NCBI GenBank assembly: GCA_026196105.1
Contig: JAPHRK010000015.1
Location: 1 to 64,000, forward strand
DNA from: Rhodospirillales bacterium
GTDB lineage: Bacteria; Pseudomonadota; Alphaproteobacteria; Rhodospirillales; JAPHRK01
Direction of reading: 5' to 3'
Length of the DNA: 64,000 nt
Part shown: positions 45,541 to 54,722 of the stretch, piece by piece
Layout: each line of letters opens with the position of its first letter
Numbering within the stretch: the stretch's first letter is position 1
Notes under the pieces: model-generated
What the model was told of the DNA's origin: nothing
The model's database searches: none
The model's input: only the letters and a program-made list of their open reading frames with translations
Program-made: the position numbers and the translations under genes

Positions 45541-46542
45541 ATGACCGTCCTGGCCTTAACCATGGGAGAACCAGCTGGAATTGGCGGAGATATATCCCTT
45601 AAAATTTGGGCGGAGCGGACCACTAACAACACCCCACCATTCTTCATGATTGCCGATCCCAAACAGTTAACAACTTTAGCTGATGATTTAGACTTTCAAT
45701 TACCCATTAGAGAAATCACAGAACCTGCAGAAGCATCTGCATTATTTGCAAACCATTTACCTGTTCTCCCCTGCCCAATGGCGGCCCCTTGTGTTAGTGG
45801 TGAATTAAATAAAAAGAATGCTGCGGCTGTTCAGAAATCAATAGAGACTGCTGTCTCTCTTGTCCAAGCAGAGAAAGCATCTGCCGTTGTAACCAACCCT
45901 ATACAAAAACAGGTTCTCAACGAAGCAGGGTTTCCTTTCCCGGGACATACAGAGTTTTTGGCTGACTTAGCTGGCATTTCTACACCTCCTGTCATGATGC
46001 TGGCTTGTGATAGCCTCCGAGTTGTCCCTGTTACCATCCATGTAAGCCTTGCTGAAGCAGCCCTTAGCTTGACAACTGAAATGATAGTCACAAAATCACT
46101 GATTACAGCTGAAGCTCTTAAAAAAGATTTTGGTATCAAAAATCCAGCCCTCGCTATAGCTGGCCTCAACCCCCACGCAGGAGAAGGGGGGCAAATGGGT
46201 ACAGAAGACGAAACAATCGTTAAACCGGCTGTTGAGGCTTTAAAGGCCCAAGGGATTAACGCTTTTGGCCCCTTGCCTGCAGATACAATGTTCCATACCA
46301 GGGCAAGGGCTGAATATGATGTGGCTATCTGCATGTACCACGATCAAGCCCTTATCCCCATTAAAACGATCGATTTTGATCAAGGGGTTAATATTACTCT
46401 TGGTCTTCCTTTCATTCGCACGTCACCAGATCATGGCACAGCCTTAGAACTTGCCGGCAAAGGGATTGCAAAGGAAAGCAGCCTCCTCGCCGCTTTAAAA
46501 ATGGCAGCTTCAATGGTTGGAAAAAGAGATCGCGGACAATGA
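45541..46542 (+). CDS. pdxA: 4-hydroxythreonine-4-phosphate dehydrogenase
   Basis: 333 aa enzyme of pyridoxal 5'-phosphate synthesis (DXP-dependent route) that oxidises 4-phosphohydroxy-threonine with NAD(P) and a divalent metal. Family segments are present: TMGEPAGIGG at the N-terminus, FPGHTEFLADLAG, GLNPHAGEGG and MYHDQALIPIK, which holds metal ligands. The stop overlaps the rsmA start by 4 bases, giving coupled translation; surA-pdxA-rsmA is a conserved order. Confidence 0.96.
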   Translation: MTVLALTMGEPAGIGGDISLKIWAERTTNNTPPFFMIADPKQLTTLADDLDFQLPIREITEPAEASALFANHLPVLPCPMAAPCVSGELNKKNAAAVQKSIETAVSLVQAEKASAVVTNPIQKQVLNEAGFPFPGHTEFLADLAGISTPPVMMLACDSLRVVPVTIHVSLAEAALSLTTEMIVTKSLITAEALKKDFGIKNPALAIAGLNPHAGEGGQMGTEDETIVKPAVEALKAQGINAFGPLPADTMFHTRARAEYDVAICMYHDQALIPIKTIDFDQGVNITLGLPFIRTSPDHGTALELAGKGIAKESSLLAALKMAASMVGKRDRGQ

Positions 46543-47384
46543 CATCTTCCCTTCCGCCGTTAAGAGATATCATCGCTAAATATGACCTCGGCGCCAAAAA
46601 ATCCCTCGGACAAAATTTCCTGCTCGACCTTAATCTGACGGGCCGAATTGCCCGCACAGGCGGAGATTTGACTAAAGGCACAGTAATTGAAATTGGCCCT
46701 GGTCCTGGGGGCTTAACTCGTGCCCTTTTAGATAATGGTACCAAAAGACTTATCGTTATAGAGCGTGACAAGCGTTGTCTAGATGCCCTTGCCGAGATTG
46801 ATGCCGCTTATCCTGGTTGTATGGAGGTTATTGAAGGGGATGCTCTCAAGGTAGATGTTGCAAACTTAGGGGACGGGCCACGAAAGGTCGTCGCCAATCT
46901 TCCTTACAATATATCAACCGTTTTGCTGCTTAAATGGATTAAAGATATCCAGAATTTTGAGAAGCTAACTTTGATGTTTCAAAAGGAAGTTGCCGACCGT
47001 ATTTGCGCAGAGCCTGGAAGCAAAAGCTATGGCCGCCTCAGCATCTTCCCCCAGTGGCTTTGTCATGTAAGACAAGTGTTCAATGTCGATCGTAAGGCCT
47101 TTACTCCACCACCAAAAATTATGTCAACCATCGTCAGCTTTACCCCAAGAGAAAAGCCTCTCGCTCCCGCCAATGCAGTAATTTTGGAAAAAGTGGTGAC
47201 AGCAGCTTTTGGCAAAAGACGCAAAATGCTCCGCCAAAGTCTCAAATCTGCGACAAATGAGCCTGAAAAAATTCTTGAAATGGCTGATGTATTACCGACA
47301 GCCAGGGCAGAAACTCTTACGGTTGAACAATTTTGCGCACTGGCCCGGGCTTACGAAGAGCTCCTTAGCCCTCTTCAACCATAA
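46539..47384 (+). CDS. rsmA: 16S rRNA dimethyladenosine transferase (KsgA)
   Basis: 281 aa SAM-dependent enzyme that dimethylates two adjacent adenines near the 3' end of 16S rRNA. KKSLGQNFL, the SAM motif EIGPGPGGLT and the catalytic NLPYNIST are intact, followed by the C-terminal KAFTPPPKI segment and helical domain. It overlaps pdxA by 4 bases and its 3' end overlaps the convergent gmk gene by 20 bases. Confidence 0.96.
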   Translation: MTSSLPPLRDIIAKYDLGAKKSLGQNFLLDLNLTGRIARTGGDLTKGTVIEIGPGPGGLTRALLDNGTKRLIVIERDKRCLDALAEIDAAYPGCMEVIEGDALKVDVANLGDGPRKVVANLPYNISTVLLLKWIKDIQNFEKLTLMFQKEVADRICAEPGSKSYGRLSIFPQWLCHVRQVFNVDRKAFTPPPKIMSTIVSFTPREKPLAPANAVILEKVVTAAFGKRRKMLRQSLKSATNEPEKILEMADVLPTARAETLTVEQFCALARAYEELLSPLQP

Positions 47385-48006
47385 GCCCTTTAACAAAGTC
47401 CGGCAAACCGACCTGACGAGTTCGTTTCATCCGCTCTACTTTCAGAATACTCTGGACTTCCTGGATGGCCTCTTCCAAATCTACGTTGATTACAACATAG
47501 TCATATTCGGGATAGTGGCTCATTTCAGCGGACGCTTTGGACATACGGCGTTGAATGACTTCCTCTGGATCTTGCGCCCTTCCACGCAGCCGCCTCTCTA
47601 GTTCTTTCACATCAGGTGGTAAAATAAAAACCCGCACAAGATCATCTAAGGCATTGTTGGAGACCTGCTGAGTTCCCTGCCAGTCGATATCGAAAAGCAC
47701 GTCCTTGGCGGCTTTCAGAGCATTCATAACGGGCTCTTTGGGCGTGGCGTAATAGTTGTCAAAAACCTTCGCGCTTTCTAAGAACTCACTGTTTTCTTCC
47801 ATGCGTTTATAGTCGTCGATGGAAATGAAGTGATAATCCTTCCCATCTACTTCCCCTTCCCGAGGAGGGCGTGTTGTGGCAGAGACGGACATATGCAAAT
47901 CTGTTTCACGGGTCAAAAGCTCCCTCGCGATACTACTTTTCCCAGCCCCAGAGGGGGAGGAGAGAACAAGCATGAGCCCCCGTCGGGCTATTTCTATCTG
48001 TGACAC
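47365..48006 (-). CDS. gmk: Guanylate kinase
   Basis: 213 aa enzyme phosphorylating GMP to GDP. The P-loop SSPSGAGKSS lies near residues 15-25, with SVSATTRPPREGEVDGKDY as the GMP-binding lid segment. The GTG at 48006 is used because AGGGGAAA lies 7 bases upstream; upstream in-frame codons reach into the yicC gene. It is last in the fabF-mltG-yicC-gmk series and overlaps rsmA tail-to-tail by 20 bases. Confidence 0.94.
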   Translation of the reverse strand: MSQIEIARRGLMLVLSSPSGAGKSSIARELLTRETDLHMSVSATTRPPREGEVDGKDYHFISIDDYKRMEENSEFLESAKVFDNYYATPKEPVMNALKAAKDVLFDIDWQGTQQVSNNALDDLVRVFILPPDVKELERRLRGRAQDPEEVIQRRMSKASAEMSHYPEYDYVVINVDLEEAIQEVQSILKVERMKRTRQVGLPDFVKGLMVEEG

Positions 48007-48016
48007 AATCTTTCCC

Positions 48017-48904
48017 CTACTCGATATTTTGAACTTGTTCCCGGAACTGCTCAATCGTTGCTTTCAACGCCATGCCAATATTGGTCAACTCAACATCAGA
48101 CGATTTCGAACAAAGTGTATTGGCTTCACGATTAAATTCCTGACACAGAAAATCAAGTCGGCGCCCTACAGGTTCATCAGAATTCAACAACTCCTGGGCG
48201 GTTTCGCTGTGGGCCTTAAGCCGGTCCAACTCTTCACGAATATCCGCTTTGATCATCAATAATGCGGCTTCCTGGGCCAGCCGATCCTCAGAAAGGGGGG
48301 GAACAGCAACCAACAACTCGTTCACTTGCCCCTGTAATTTTTCTTTGATAGCTTCCGGTTGAAAAACTGATAGCTTCTCAGCTTGAGCACATAAATTCAA
48401 AATCGAATCAAGTTGCCCCTGCAAGACGACTTGCATCTGAACCCCTTCAGTGGTGCGCATTTCAGCAAGTCCTGTAATCACCAGGCTCAAACTCTCTAGA
48501 ATTTCTTTTTCTAAAGCGGCCCTGAACTCTTCACTAACCTCTTGTTCCTCTACTTCAACCGCCCCTTTTATATTAAGAAGGCCATCTAAGCTTGGCGGTG
48601 TGGCATCAGGAACATTAGATTTCAAGGTTCCTAGTAGCGTGCCTAATTGCCCGAGAATATCTTGGTTGATTCGTAGCTTGCTACTGAATTGAGACTGCTT
48701 AAGGTTCAAACCTAGAGAAAAATTCCCCCGTTTAAAGGCCCCAGAGACAGCCTTGCGCGTTGGCATGTCCAAGCTGTCAAAACCATGGGGGAAACGGCTC
48801 CGCATATCCAGGGATTTACCGTTAACGCTCTTAATTTCCCAAGTCCAGGAACAATCTTCATATTGCCCTTGTGAACGGGCAAAACCTGTCATGCTTTTAA
48901 GCAA
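48017..48904 (-). CDS. yicC: YicC family endoribonuclease-like protein
   Basis: 295 aa. The family N-terminus (LKSMTGFARSQG) and the C-terminal EFNREANTLCSKSSD segment are intact. YicC of E. coli is reported to be an RNase acting in sRNA turnover, so a similar role is possible. The TTG at 48904 is chosen because GAGGAG lies just upstream; an ATG 12 bases later would also give a full domain. It sits directly before gmk, a common pairing. Confidence 0.9.
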   Translation of the reverse strand: MLKSMTGFARSQGQYEDCSWTWEIKSVNGKSLDMRSRFPHGFDSLDMPTRKAVSGAFKRGNFSLGLNLKQSQFSSKLRINQDILGQLGTLLGTLKSNVPDATPPSLDGLLNIKGAVEVEEQEVSEEFRAALEKEILESLSLVITGLAEMRTTEGVQMQVVLQGQLDSILNLCAQAEKLSVFQPEAIKEKLQGQVNELLVAVPPLSEDRLAQEAALLMIKADIREELDRLKAHSETAQELLNSDEPVGRRLDFLCQEFNREANTLCSKSSDVELTNIGMALKATIEQFREQVQNIE

Positions 48905-48976
48905 AACGCTCTCCTCAATGTTTGCCTGTTTATACCCCTCCAAGAATACAGCAACAAGTCAGACAAGAGAGTATTT

Positions 48977-49960
48977 TTATTTTGATTTATTCCGCCTGAT
49001 TTTTCGCCACTTGGCGACATTACGATTGTGTTCTTTGAGAGTACGGGCGAAGGCGTGGCCTCCGGTGCCGTCGGCAACGAAGTAGAGAGCGTCGGTTTTG
49101 GCGGGGTGGAGAACGGCTTCTATGCTGGCTTTACCCGGATTGCTGATGGGAGATGGCGGCAGACCGCGGTTTTTATAGGTATTGTAAGGGGAGTCGATCA
49201 TCAGGTCTTTGCGGGTTAAGGCTCGGTCCATGCGCCCTGTCCCTTCGCTGATGACATAAACGACTGTGGGGTCTGATTGCAGACGCATGTTTTTACGAAG
49301 GCGATTGATAAACACACCCGCAACAAGTATCCGCTCTCGGGCAACCCCTGTTTCTTTTTCAACGATTGAGGCGAGGATCAAAGCTTCCTCAGGGGTGCGC
49401 AAAGGCAATCCTTTTTCTCTTCCTTGCCAAAGTTTCTCTAAAGTTAAGCGGCTTTGGGTTTCCATGCGCTCAATGATATCTTGACGGGAATCACCAAAGG
49501 TAAAGTGATAGGTTTCTGGCAGAAGAACCCCCTCTCCAGGAAAAGCCTTCACATCTCCCTCTAATCCCTCAGTTTGAAGAACAAGTTCCATAACTTGGCT
49601 AGTGGTAAGCCCTTCGGCAATGGTAATACGGCGAACTACAGTTTTGCCGGCCTCTAAAATTTCCAGAATTTCTCTTTGGCTAGCTCGCGGAGGAAAGGAG
49701 AATTCACCAGCTTTAAGGCTGCGACCAAGTTTAAGAACGCGCGCAGCTACTCTGAAAACCAGTGGGTCAACAATGACCTTTTGGAAAGTGAGTTTTTCAG
49801 CGATAGCATCAACCCCCAAACCATGCTCAATAACAATGGTGGCTTGAGTGATCAAAGGACCAGGCTTGATGTATTTGCCATATCCCCACATGAAAACGCC
49901 GCCCCCGGCTGCACCGAGAGCGACGAATAGAAAAACCAGAACTGCGACAAGGCGCCGCAT
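48977..49960 (-). CDS. mltG: Endolytic peptidoglycan transglycosylase MltG
   Basis: 327 aa inner-membrane enzyme that cuts new glycan strands and so sets chain length. One N-terminal membrane segment (residues 3-28) precedes a LysM-like region and the YceG catalytic domain with Glu201 in ILASIVEKETG. The gene lies 6 bases after fabF, a conserved alphaproteobacterial order that links fatty-acid synthesis and cell-wall genes. Confidence 0.95.
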   Translation of the reverse strand: MRRLVAVLVFLFVALGAAGGGVFMWGYGKYIKPGPLITQATIVIEHGLGVDAIAEKLTFQKVIVDPLVFRVAARVLKLGRSLKAGEFSFPPRASQREILEILEAGKTVVRRITIAEGLTTSQVMELVLQTEGLEGDVKAFPGEGVLLPETYHFTFGDSRQDIIERMETQSRLTLEKLWQGREKGLPLRTPEEALILASIVEKETGVARERILVAGVFINRLRKNMRLQSDPTVVYVISEGTGRMDRALTRKDLMIDSPYNTYKNRGLPPSPISNPGKASIEAVLHPAKTDALYFVADGTGGHAFARTLKEHNRNVAKWRKIRRNKSK

Positions 49961-49966
49961 AATATT

Positions 49967-51226
49967 CTAGGCGAACTTTTTCACGACGAGGGAAGCGTTG
50001 GTTCCACCGAAACCAAAGGAATTAGAGAGAATAGCATTCACCTCCCGTTCCTGTGCAGTTTTAGCAACCAAATTGATATCGCAACCTTCGGCAGGGTTAT
50101 CAAGATTCAAGGTCGGAGGCACAACACCGTGGCTGATCGCCAGGGTTGAGAAGATGGTCTCAACGGCTCCAGCGGCACCAAGAAGATGACCAATAGATGA
50201 TTTTGTTGAAGACATACACAGGTTGTTGACCTCATCACCAAACAGACGCTTCACAGCCCCAAGCTCAATAACATCTGCCATGGTCGAGGTACCGTGTGCA
50301 TTGATATAATCAATGTCACCAGGGTTCATCCCTGCTCGTTTCAGAGCATTACCCATAGAACGGAAAGCACCTCTACCTTCAGGATGGGGCGCCGTAATAT
50401 GATGGGCATCCCCAGACATGCCATAACCGACAACTTCACCATAAATGGTGGCGCCGCGTTTTTTAGCATGCTCAAGTTCTTCAAGAACAACAACACCGGC
50501 ACCTTCACCCATGACAAAGCCATCACGGTCGCTGTCCCATGGACGGGAAGCTTCAGTAGGAGTCTCATTTCTTTTGGTAGAAAGAGCTTTAGCTTGGGCA
50601 AAGCCAGCCATACCAACACGACAACAAGCGGCTTCAGCACCACCAGCAATCATAACATCAGCATCTTCCCATTGAATCAACCGAGCAGCGTCACCAATAG
50701 CATGCGCACCTGTTGAACAAGCCGTTACAACTGAATGGTTAGGGCCTTGAAAACCGTATTTGATGGAGACCTGACCAGAGACCAAGTTAATCAAACTTGC
50801 AGGAATAAAGAAAGGGCTCAAACGGCGGGTCTTACCGCTATCAACAAGAATGGAGCCGCTTGAAATTTCAGGCAACCCACCAATACCAGAACCGATCATC
50901 ACACCAGTGCGTTCTTGGTCTTCCTCGCCTTCTGGCATCCACCCAGAATCTTCAATCGCCATTTGCGCAGCAGCCATACCGTAGAGAATGAAGGTATCGT
51001 TGCGACGTTGTTCTTTGGAGTCGACATAATCATTCACATTGAAATTGCCATCAGCGGTTTCCCCAGTGGGAACCTGCCCAGCAATTTTCGCAGGGATGTC
51101 GTCAACATTGAATGAGGTGATTGGGTTGATACCGGATTCGCTGTTGGTTAAGCGATCCCAGTTATGTTTAACACCTACCCCTAATGGGGTAACAAGACCT
51201 AGTCCGGTGATTACTACACGTCTCAT
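49967..51226 (-). CDS. fabF: Beta-ketoacyl-ACP synthase II
   Basis: 419 aa condensing enzyme of fatty-acid elongation, needed for temperature control of unsaturated chain length. The catalytic triad is visible: Cys170 in VTACSTGAHA, His in INAHGTSTMAD (about 310) and His in KSSIGHLLGAAG (about 347). It is separated from acpP by 150 bases with two hairpins, so its expression may be set below that of acpP. Confidence 0.97.
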   Translation of the reverse strand: MRRVVITGLGLVTPLGVGVKHNWDRLTNSESGINPITSFNVDDIPAKIAGQVPTGETADGNFNVNDYVDSKEQRRNDTFILYGMAAAQMAIEDSGWMPEGEEDQERTGVMIGSGIGGLPEISSGSILVDSGKTRRLSPFFIPASLINLVSGQVSIKYGFQGPNHSVVTACSTGAHAIGDAARLIQWEDADVMIAGGAEAACCRVGMAGFAQAKALSTKRNETPTEASRPWDSDRDGFVMGEGAGVVVLEELEHAKKRGATIYGEVVGYGMSGDAHHITAPHPEGRGAFRSMGNALKRAGMNPGDIDYINAHGTSTMADVIELGAVKRLFGDEVNNLCMSSTKSSIGHLLGAAGAVETIFSTLAISHGVVPPTLNLDNPAEGCDINLVAKTAQEREVNAILSNSFGFGGTNASLVVKKFA

Positions 51227-51283
51227 GGTTTACCATAAATCCCGTTAGCAAAGCTAACTCTAGCCAGTAAAAATAGAGGCGAA

Positions 51284-51365
51284 GCTGACTTCAACCCACT
51301 TTAACTAAGGTGGGGTTAAATTCAGCCTAACGCAAGAGGTTGGAAGGGCGCCAATTTCAGCGCCC
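51284..51365 (-). terminator. Two hairpins between acpP and fabF (attenuator candidate)
   Basis: Right after the acpP stop a perfect 6-base stem GGGCGC/GCGCCC (51346-51365) occurs, then a longer imperfect one in which GCTGA (51284-51288) pairs with TCAGC (51322-51326) around an inner AACCCAC/GTGGGGTT stem. Neither has a U-run. They may act as partial terminator or stabilise the abundant acpP mRNA. Confidence 0.45.
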
Positions 51366-51376
51366 ATCTCAGACCA

Positions 51377-51613
51377 TTAACCGTTTTGGCTATTGATAAA
51401 GTCGATAGCGTCTTTAACGTTAAGAATTTTTTCAGCAGCATCATCAGGGATTTCACAGCCGAATTCTTCTTCAAAAGCCATAACTAACTCAACGGTGTCT
51501 AGGCTGTCTGCGCCCAAATCATCAATGAAGCTAGCGTTTTCAGTAACTTTGGCTTCTTCAACACCAAGGTGTTCAATCACAATTTTTTTCACACGATCTG
51601 CGACGTCACTCAT
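51377..51613 (-). CDS. acpP: Acyl carrier protein
   Basis: 78 aa acidic four-helix carrier of growing acyl chains. The 4'-phosphopantetheine attachment Ser37 lies in the [14 protein letters not shown] motif. Length and composition are typical. It stands between fabG and fabF with its own spacing on both sides (180 and 150 bases), consistent with separate strong expression. Confidence 0.98.
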   Translation of the reverse strand: MSDVADRVKKIVIEHLGVEEAKVTENASFIDDLGADSLDTVELVMAFEEEFGCEIPDDAAEKILNVKDAIDFINSQNG

Positions 51614-51794
51614 TTAGATATTCCTTTAGATGACTTGAACTAATAAAACTAAACAATTAGGGATGTGTCCACCCCAATAAAATCCCCGGAAAAACTAGCT
51701 TAAATTCCTTCCCAAGGACGAAATTAGGGGGTTAGTTAACATACTTTTTCTGCCATTACCAGCACCCGAAAACTGAAAAAATTTCAGTCTCCAA

Positions 51795-52532
51795 CTAGAT
51801 CATAGCCATACCACCATTTACGTGCAAAGTTTGCCCCGTAATATAGGCGGCTTCATCACTCGCTAAGTAAACAACACTCGCTGCAATATCACCAGGATCA
51901 CCAAGGCGACCAGCAGGGATATTTGTTAGTAATTTCTCGTGCTGAGACTCTGGTAGGTCATCAGTCATAGGTGTCGCAATAAAGCCAGGAGCAACACAAT
52001 TGATTGTAATTCCACGAGAAGCGACTTCTTGAGCTAATGCTTTGCTCATCCCAATCATACCAGCTTTTGAAGCGGCATAATTGGCCTGCCCTGGGTTACC
52101 CGTCACCCCAACGATAGAAGTAATACCGATAACCCGACCACTACGGCGCTTCATCATACCTTTAAGAAGGGCTCTGATCAGCTTGAAACCTGCGCTCAAG
52201 TTAACATCAAGAACAGCTTGCCAATCTTCATCCTTCATTCTCATAGCAAGGGTATCGCGTGTTAAACCAGCATTGTTAACCAGGATATCCACTCCACCCA
52301 TCGCTTCTTCAGCATTTTTCGCTAATTGAGCAACGGATTCGGGATCAGAAAGGTTACAAGGCAGTACATGAGCCCGCTCGCCAAGTTCTTTCGCCAATTC
52401 TTGCAGAACCTCTTCCCGAGTCCCAGAAAGTCCAACTTCTGCTCCTTGAGCATGAAGGGCAATTGCAATAGAGCGACCGATACCACCTGTAGCCCCAGTT
52501 ACCAGTGCTTTTTTTCCTGTTAGATCAAACAT
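51795..52532 (-). CDS. fabG: 3-oxoacyl-ACP reductase
   Basis: 245 aa NADPH-dependent short-chain reductase. TGATGGIGR binds the cofactor, NNAG follows near residue 86, and the catalytic set is Ser139, Tyr152 and Lys156 in NYAASKAG. It follows fabD by 14 bases and precedes acpP, the standard fab order. Confidence 0.97.
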   Translation of the reverse strand: MFDLTGKKALVTGATGGIGRSIAIALHAQGAEVGLSGTREEVLQELAKELGERAHVLPCNLSDPESVAQLAKNAEEAMGGVDILVNNAGLTRDTLAMRMKDEDWQAVLDVNLSAGFKLIRALLKGMMKRRSGRVIGITSIVGVTGNPGQANYAASKAGMIGMSKALAQEVASRGITINCVAPGFIATPMTDDLPESQHEKLLTNIPAGRLGDPGDIAASVVYLASDEAAYITGQTLHVNGGMAMI

Positions 52533-52546
52533 ATAGTGACCACTCC

Positions 52547-53488
52547 TTACAAACTTGCCAAGAACGTTTCAATATCAGCAGGACCTTGAATAGAAACCCC
52601 AGTCATGTCCCGATTAATGCGACGAACCAAGCCTGAAAGTACCTTACCTGACCCAAGCTCGACAAGACTATCGACACCTTGTTCGCCAAGATAAAGAACA
52701 CTTTCCCGCCAGCGCACCATGCCCGTTACTTGTTCAACAAGAAGGCGTCTGATTTCAGTTGGATCATCAGTTGATTCAGCCGTAACGTTAGCAACAAGTG
52801 TCGGTATGGGTTGCCTAATTTGAACTTCGCTCAGCGCTTCAGCCATAACCTTTGCGGCTGGCGCCATCAAAGGGCAATGAAAAGGAGCACTAACAGGCAA
52901 CAAAACGGCCCGCTTCGCACCTTTCTCTTTTGCTATCACCAAAGCTCGCTCAACAGCAGCTTTATGGCCACTTACAACTACCTGACCAGCGGCATTATCA
53001 TTTGCCGCAGCACAAATTTCACCTTCGCTTGCAAGCTCAGCAACTTCTTGAGCTGCCGGAAGCTCTAACCCGAGCAATGCAGCCATAGCGCCTTCACCGA
53101 CAGGCACAGCCTTTTGCATGGCTTGCCCTCGGGTTTTAAGAAGACGAGCTGTATCAGAAAGCTCTAAAGCATGAGCTGCGGCAAGAGCTGAATATTCACC
53201 TAAAGAGTGACCTGCAACAAAAGAAGCCTTGTCAGCTAGGTTAAAACCGCCTTCGCTTTCCAGAACGCGGACAACAGCCAAACTCACAGCCATCAAAGCA
53301 GGTTGGGCATTTTCAGTCAGGATAAGTTCATCTCCTGGGCCTTCAAACATCAAGGTCGAGAGTTTCTGTTTGAGCGCTTCATCTACTTCTTCATATACTT
53401 CCCGAGCAACAGGGAAAGCCTCGGCCAACTCTTTACCCATCCCAACAGCTTGGGAACCTTGCCCAGGAAAAACAAATGCTCTTGTCAT
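52547..53488 (-). CDS. fabD: Malonyl-CoA:ACP transacylase
   Basis: 313 aa enzyme that loads malonyl groups on ACP. The nucleophile Ser95 is in the GHSLGEYS motif, and the N-terminal FPGQGSQ loop and the later APFHCPLM segment (active-site His) are intact. It heads the fabD-fabG pair and is divergent from a cobC/cobD-like gene. Confidence 0.97.
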   Translation of the reverse strand: MTRAFVFPGQGSQAVGMGKELAEAFPVAREVYEEVDEALKQKLSTLMFEGPGDELILTENAQPALMAVSLAVVRVLESEGGFNLADKASFVAGHSLGEYSALAAAHALELSDTARLLKTRGQAMQKAVPVGEGAMAALLGLELPAAQEVAELASEGEICAAANDNAAGQVVVSGHKAAVERALVIAKEKGAKRAVLLPVSAPFHCPLMAPAAKVMAEALSEVQIRQPIPTLVANVTAESTDDPTEIRRLLVEQVTGMVRWRESVLYLGEQGVDSLVELGSGKVLSGLVRRINRDMTGVSIQGPADIETFLASL

Positions 53489-53648
53489 GAAGAACCCCTT
53501 CTAAACTTATTTAGACTTTAAAATTTGACCGTAGACATAACGAATCAGTGGCTTAAGTCAAGCATTTGGCCTAAAAAAAGGGAATATCTTGATCCCTCTG
53601 AGACGAAGGTGTACCCCATCGCAACGGAATTAATATGTGGAATTTTGA

Positions 53649-54677
53649 TTGGTGACTAATAAGGTGAACAGCAACCCGGTACAGCATGGGGGAAATCTAG
53701 CCCTGGCAACGGAACGCTTTGGCTCACCCCCAAAGGGGTGGCTTGATTTATCCACGGGAATCAACCCTTCCCCCTACCCTGTTGAAAAAATTACTTTCAC
53801 CAATTTAGATCGCCTTCCTGACCCTACCGATATGGCTAAGCTCACGGATGCAGCCTACAGTTATTTCTCTTGCCCTACAGATACTGGAATCGTTGCAGCA
53901 CCAGGGACTCAAATGATCCTTCAGTGGCTCCCGCAGCTCTTTGAAAAGACCACGGTTGCCATCGTTGAACCTACTTATGGTGAACATCGTGCGACCTGGA
54001 CATTAGCAGGGCACACGGTTTTATCTTGTCCGGACATTAAAGAAGCGGAAGAGAAAGCTTCAATTGTGGTCATAGTTAATCCCAACAACCCCAATGGTAA
54101 CCAATATCCTATTCACGATCTCTTAGCCCTCGCCCAGCGTCTCCATCAACAAGGTGGAATCCTTGTGGTTGATGGTGCCTTTGAAGATGTTATGGAAGGG
54201 GCGCCAATGTCATCTCTTGCGGGCATAGAAGGCTTGGTTGTTTTACGCTCCTTTGGAAAATTTTTCGGACTAGCAGGCATAAGACTAGGCTTTGCTCTTT
54301 GTCCTAAAAGCTTAGCTGAACAACTTGAAAGCTCTCTTGGTCCCTGGGCCACTAGCCAACCAGCTATAGCAGCAGGTTGTGCCGCTATGAACGACAAAAA
54401 GTGGATTGAAGAAACAAAGATTCGGTTACAAAAAGAAACTCAAAACCTGGATCGACTCTTAAAAGAGGCCTCTCTTAAAATTATTGGTGGGACATCTCTT
54501 TTCCGATTGATCGAATCACCAAAGGCTGAAACCCTTTATAATCACTTAGGAAAAGCAGGAATTTTAGTTAGGCCTTTTGTTGAAAACCCCGATTGGATAA
54601 GGTTAGGACTGCCGGGAAATGTTAAGAATGTTAAAAGACTCGCTGAAGTACTAGAAACCTTCGCCAATTCAGTTTAA
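53649..54677 (+). CDS. PLP-dependent threonine-phosphate decarboxylase-like enzyme (CobC/CobD)
   Basis: 342 aa aminotransferase-fold (class I/II) protein. The N-terminal HGGNL...LDLSTGINPSPYP pattern is characteristic of CobC/CobD, which makes the (R)-1-amino-2-propanol phosphate arm of cobalamin. PLP-site segments are VNPNNPNGNQ, VVDGAF and LRSFGKFFGLAG, with the Schiff-base Lys near residue 204. HisC-like aminotransferase activity is the main alternative. No other cobalamin genes are adjacent. The TTG at 53649 is the likely start; GTG at 53652 or 53664 is possible. Confidence 0.82.
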   Translation: MVTNKVNSNPVQHGGNLALATERFGSPPKGWLDLSTGINPSPYPVEKITFTNLDRLPDPTDMAKLTDAAYSYFSCPTDTGIVAAPGTQMILQWLPQLFEKTTVAIVEPTYGEHRATWTLAGHTVLSCPDIKEAEEKASIVVIVNPNNPNGNQYPIHDLLALAQRLHQQGGILVVDGAFEDVMEGAPMSSLAGIEGLVVLRSFGKFFGLAGIRLGFALCPKSLAEQLESSLGPWATSQPAIAAGCAAMNDKKWIEETKIRLQKETQNLDRLLKEASLKIIGGTSLFRLIESPKAETLYNHLGKAGILVRPFVENPDWIRLGLPGNVKNVKRLAEVLETFANSV

Positions 54678-54722
54678 AACCCACCCTGCCGTGTAATTAT
54701 GAGGGGGCTTGAGATAAAATCC

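Noticed and set aside
45831-46334. 167-codon open frame antisense to pdxA
   Set aside because: The opposite strand is a clear pdxA with conserved motifs; the antisense frame has no features of its own.
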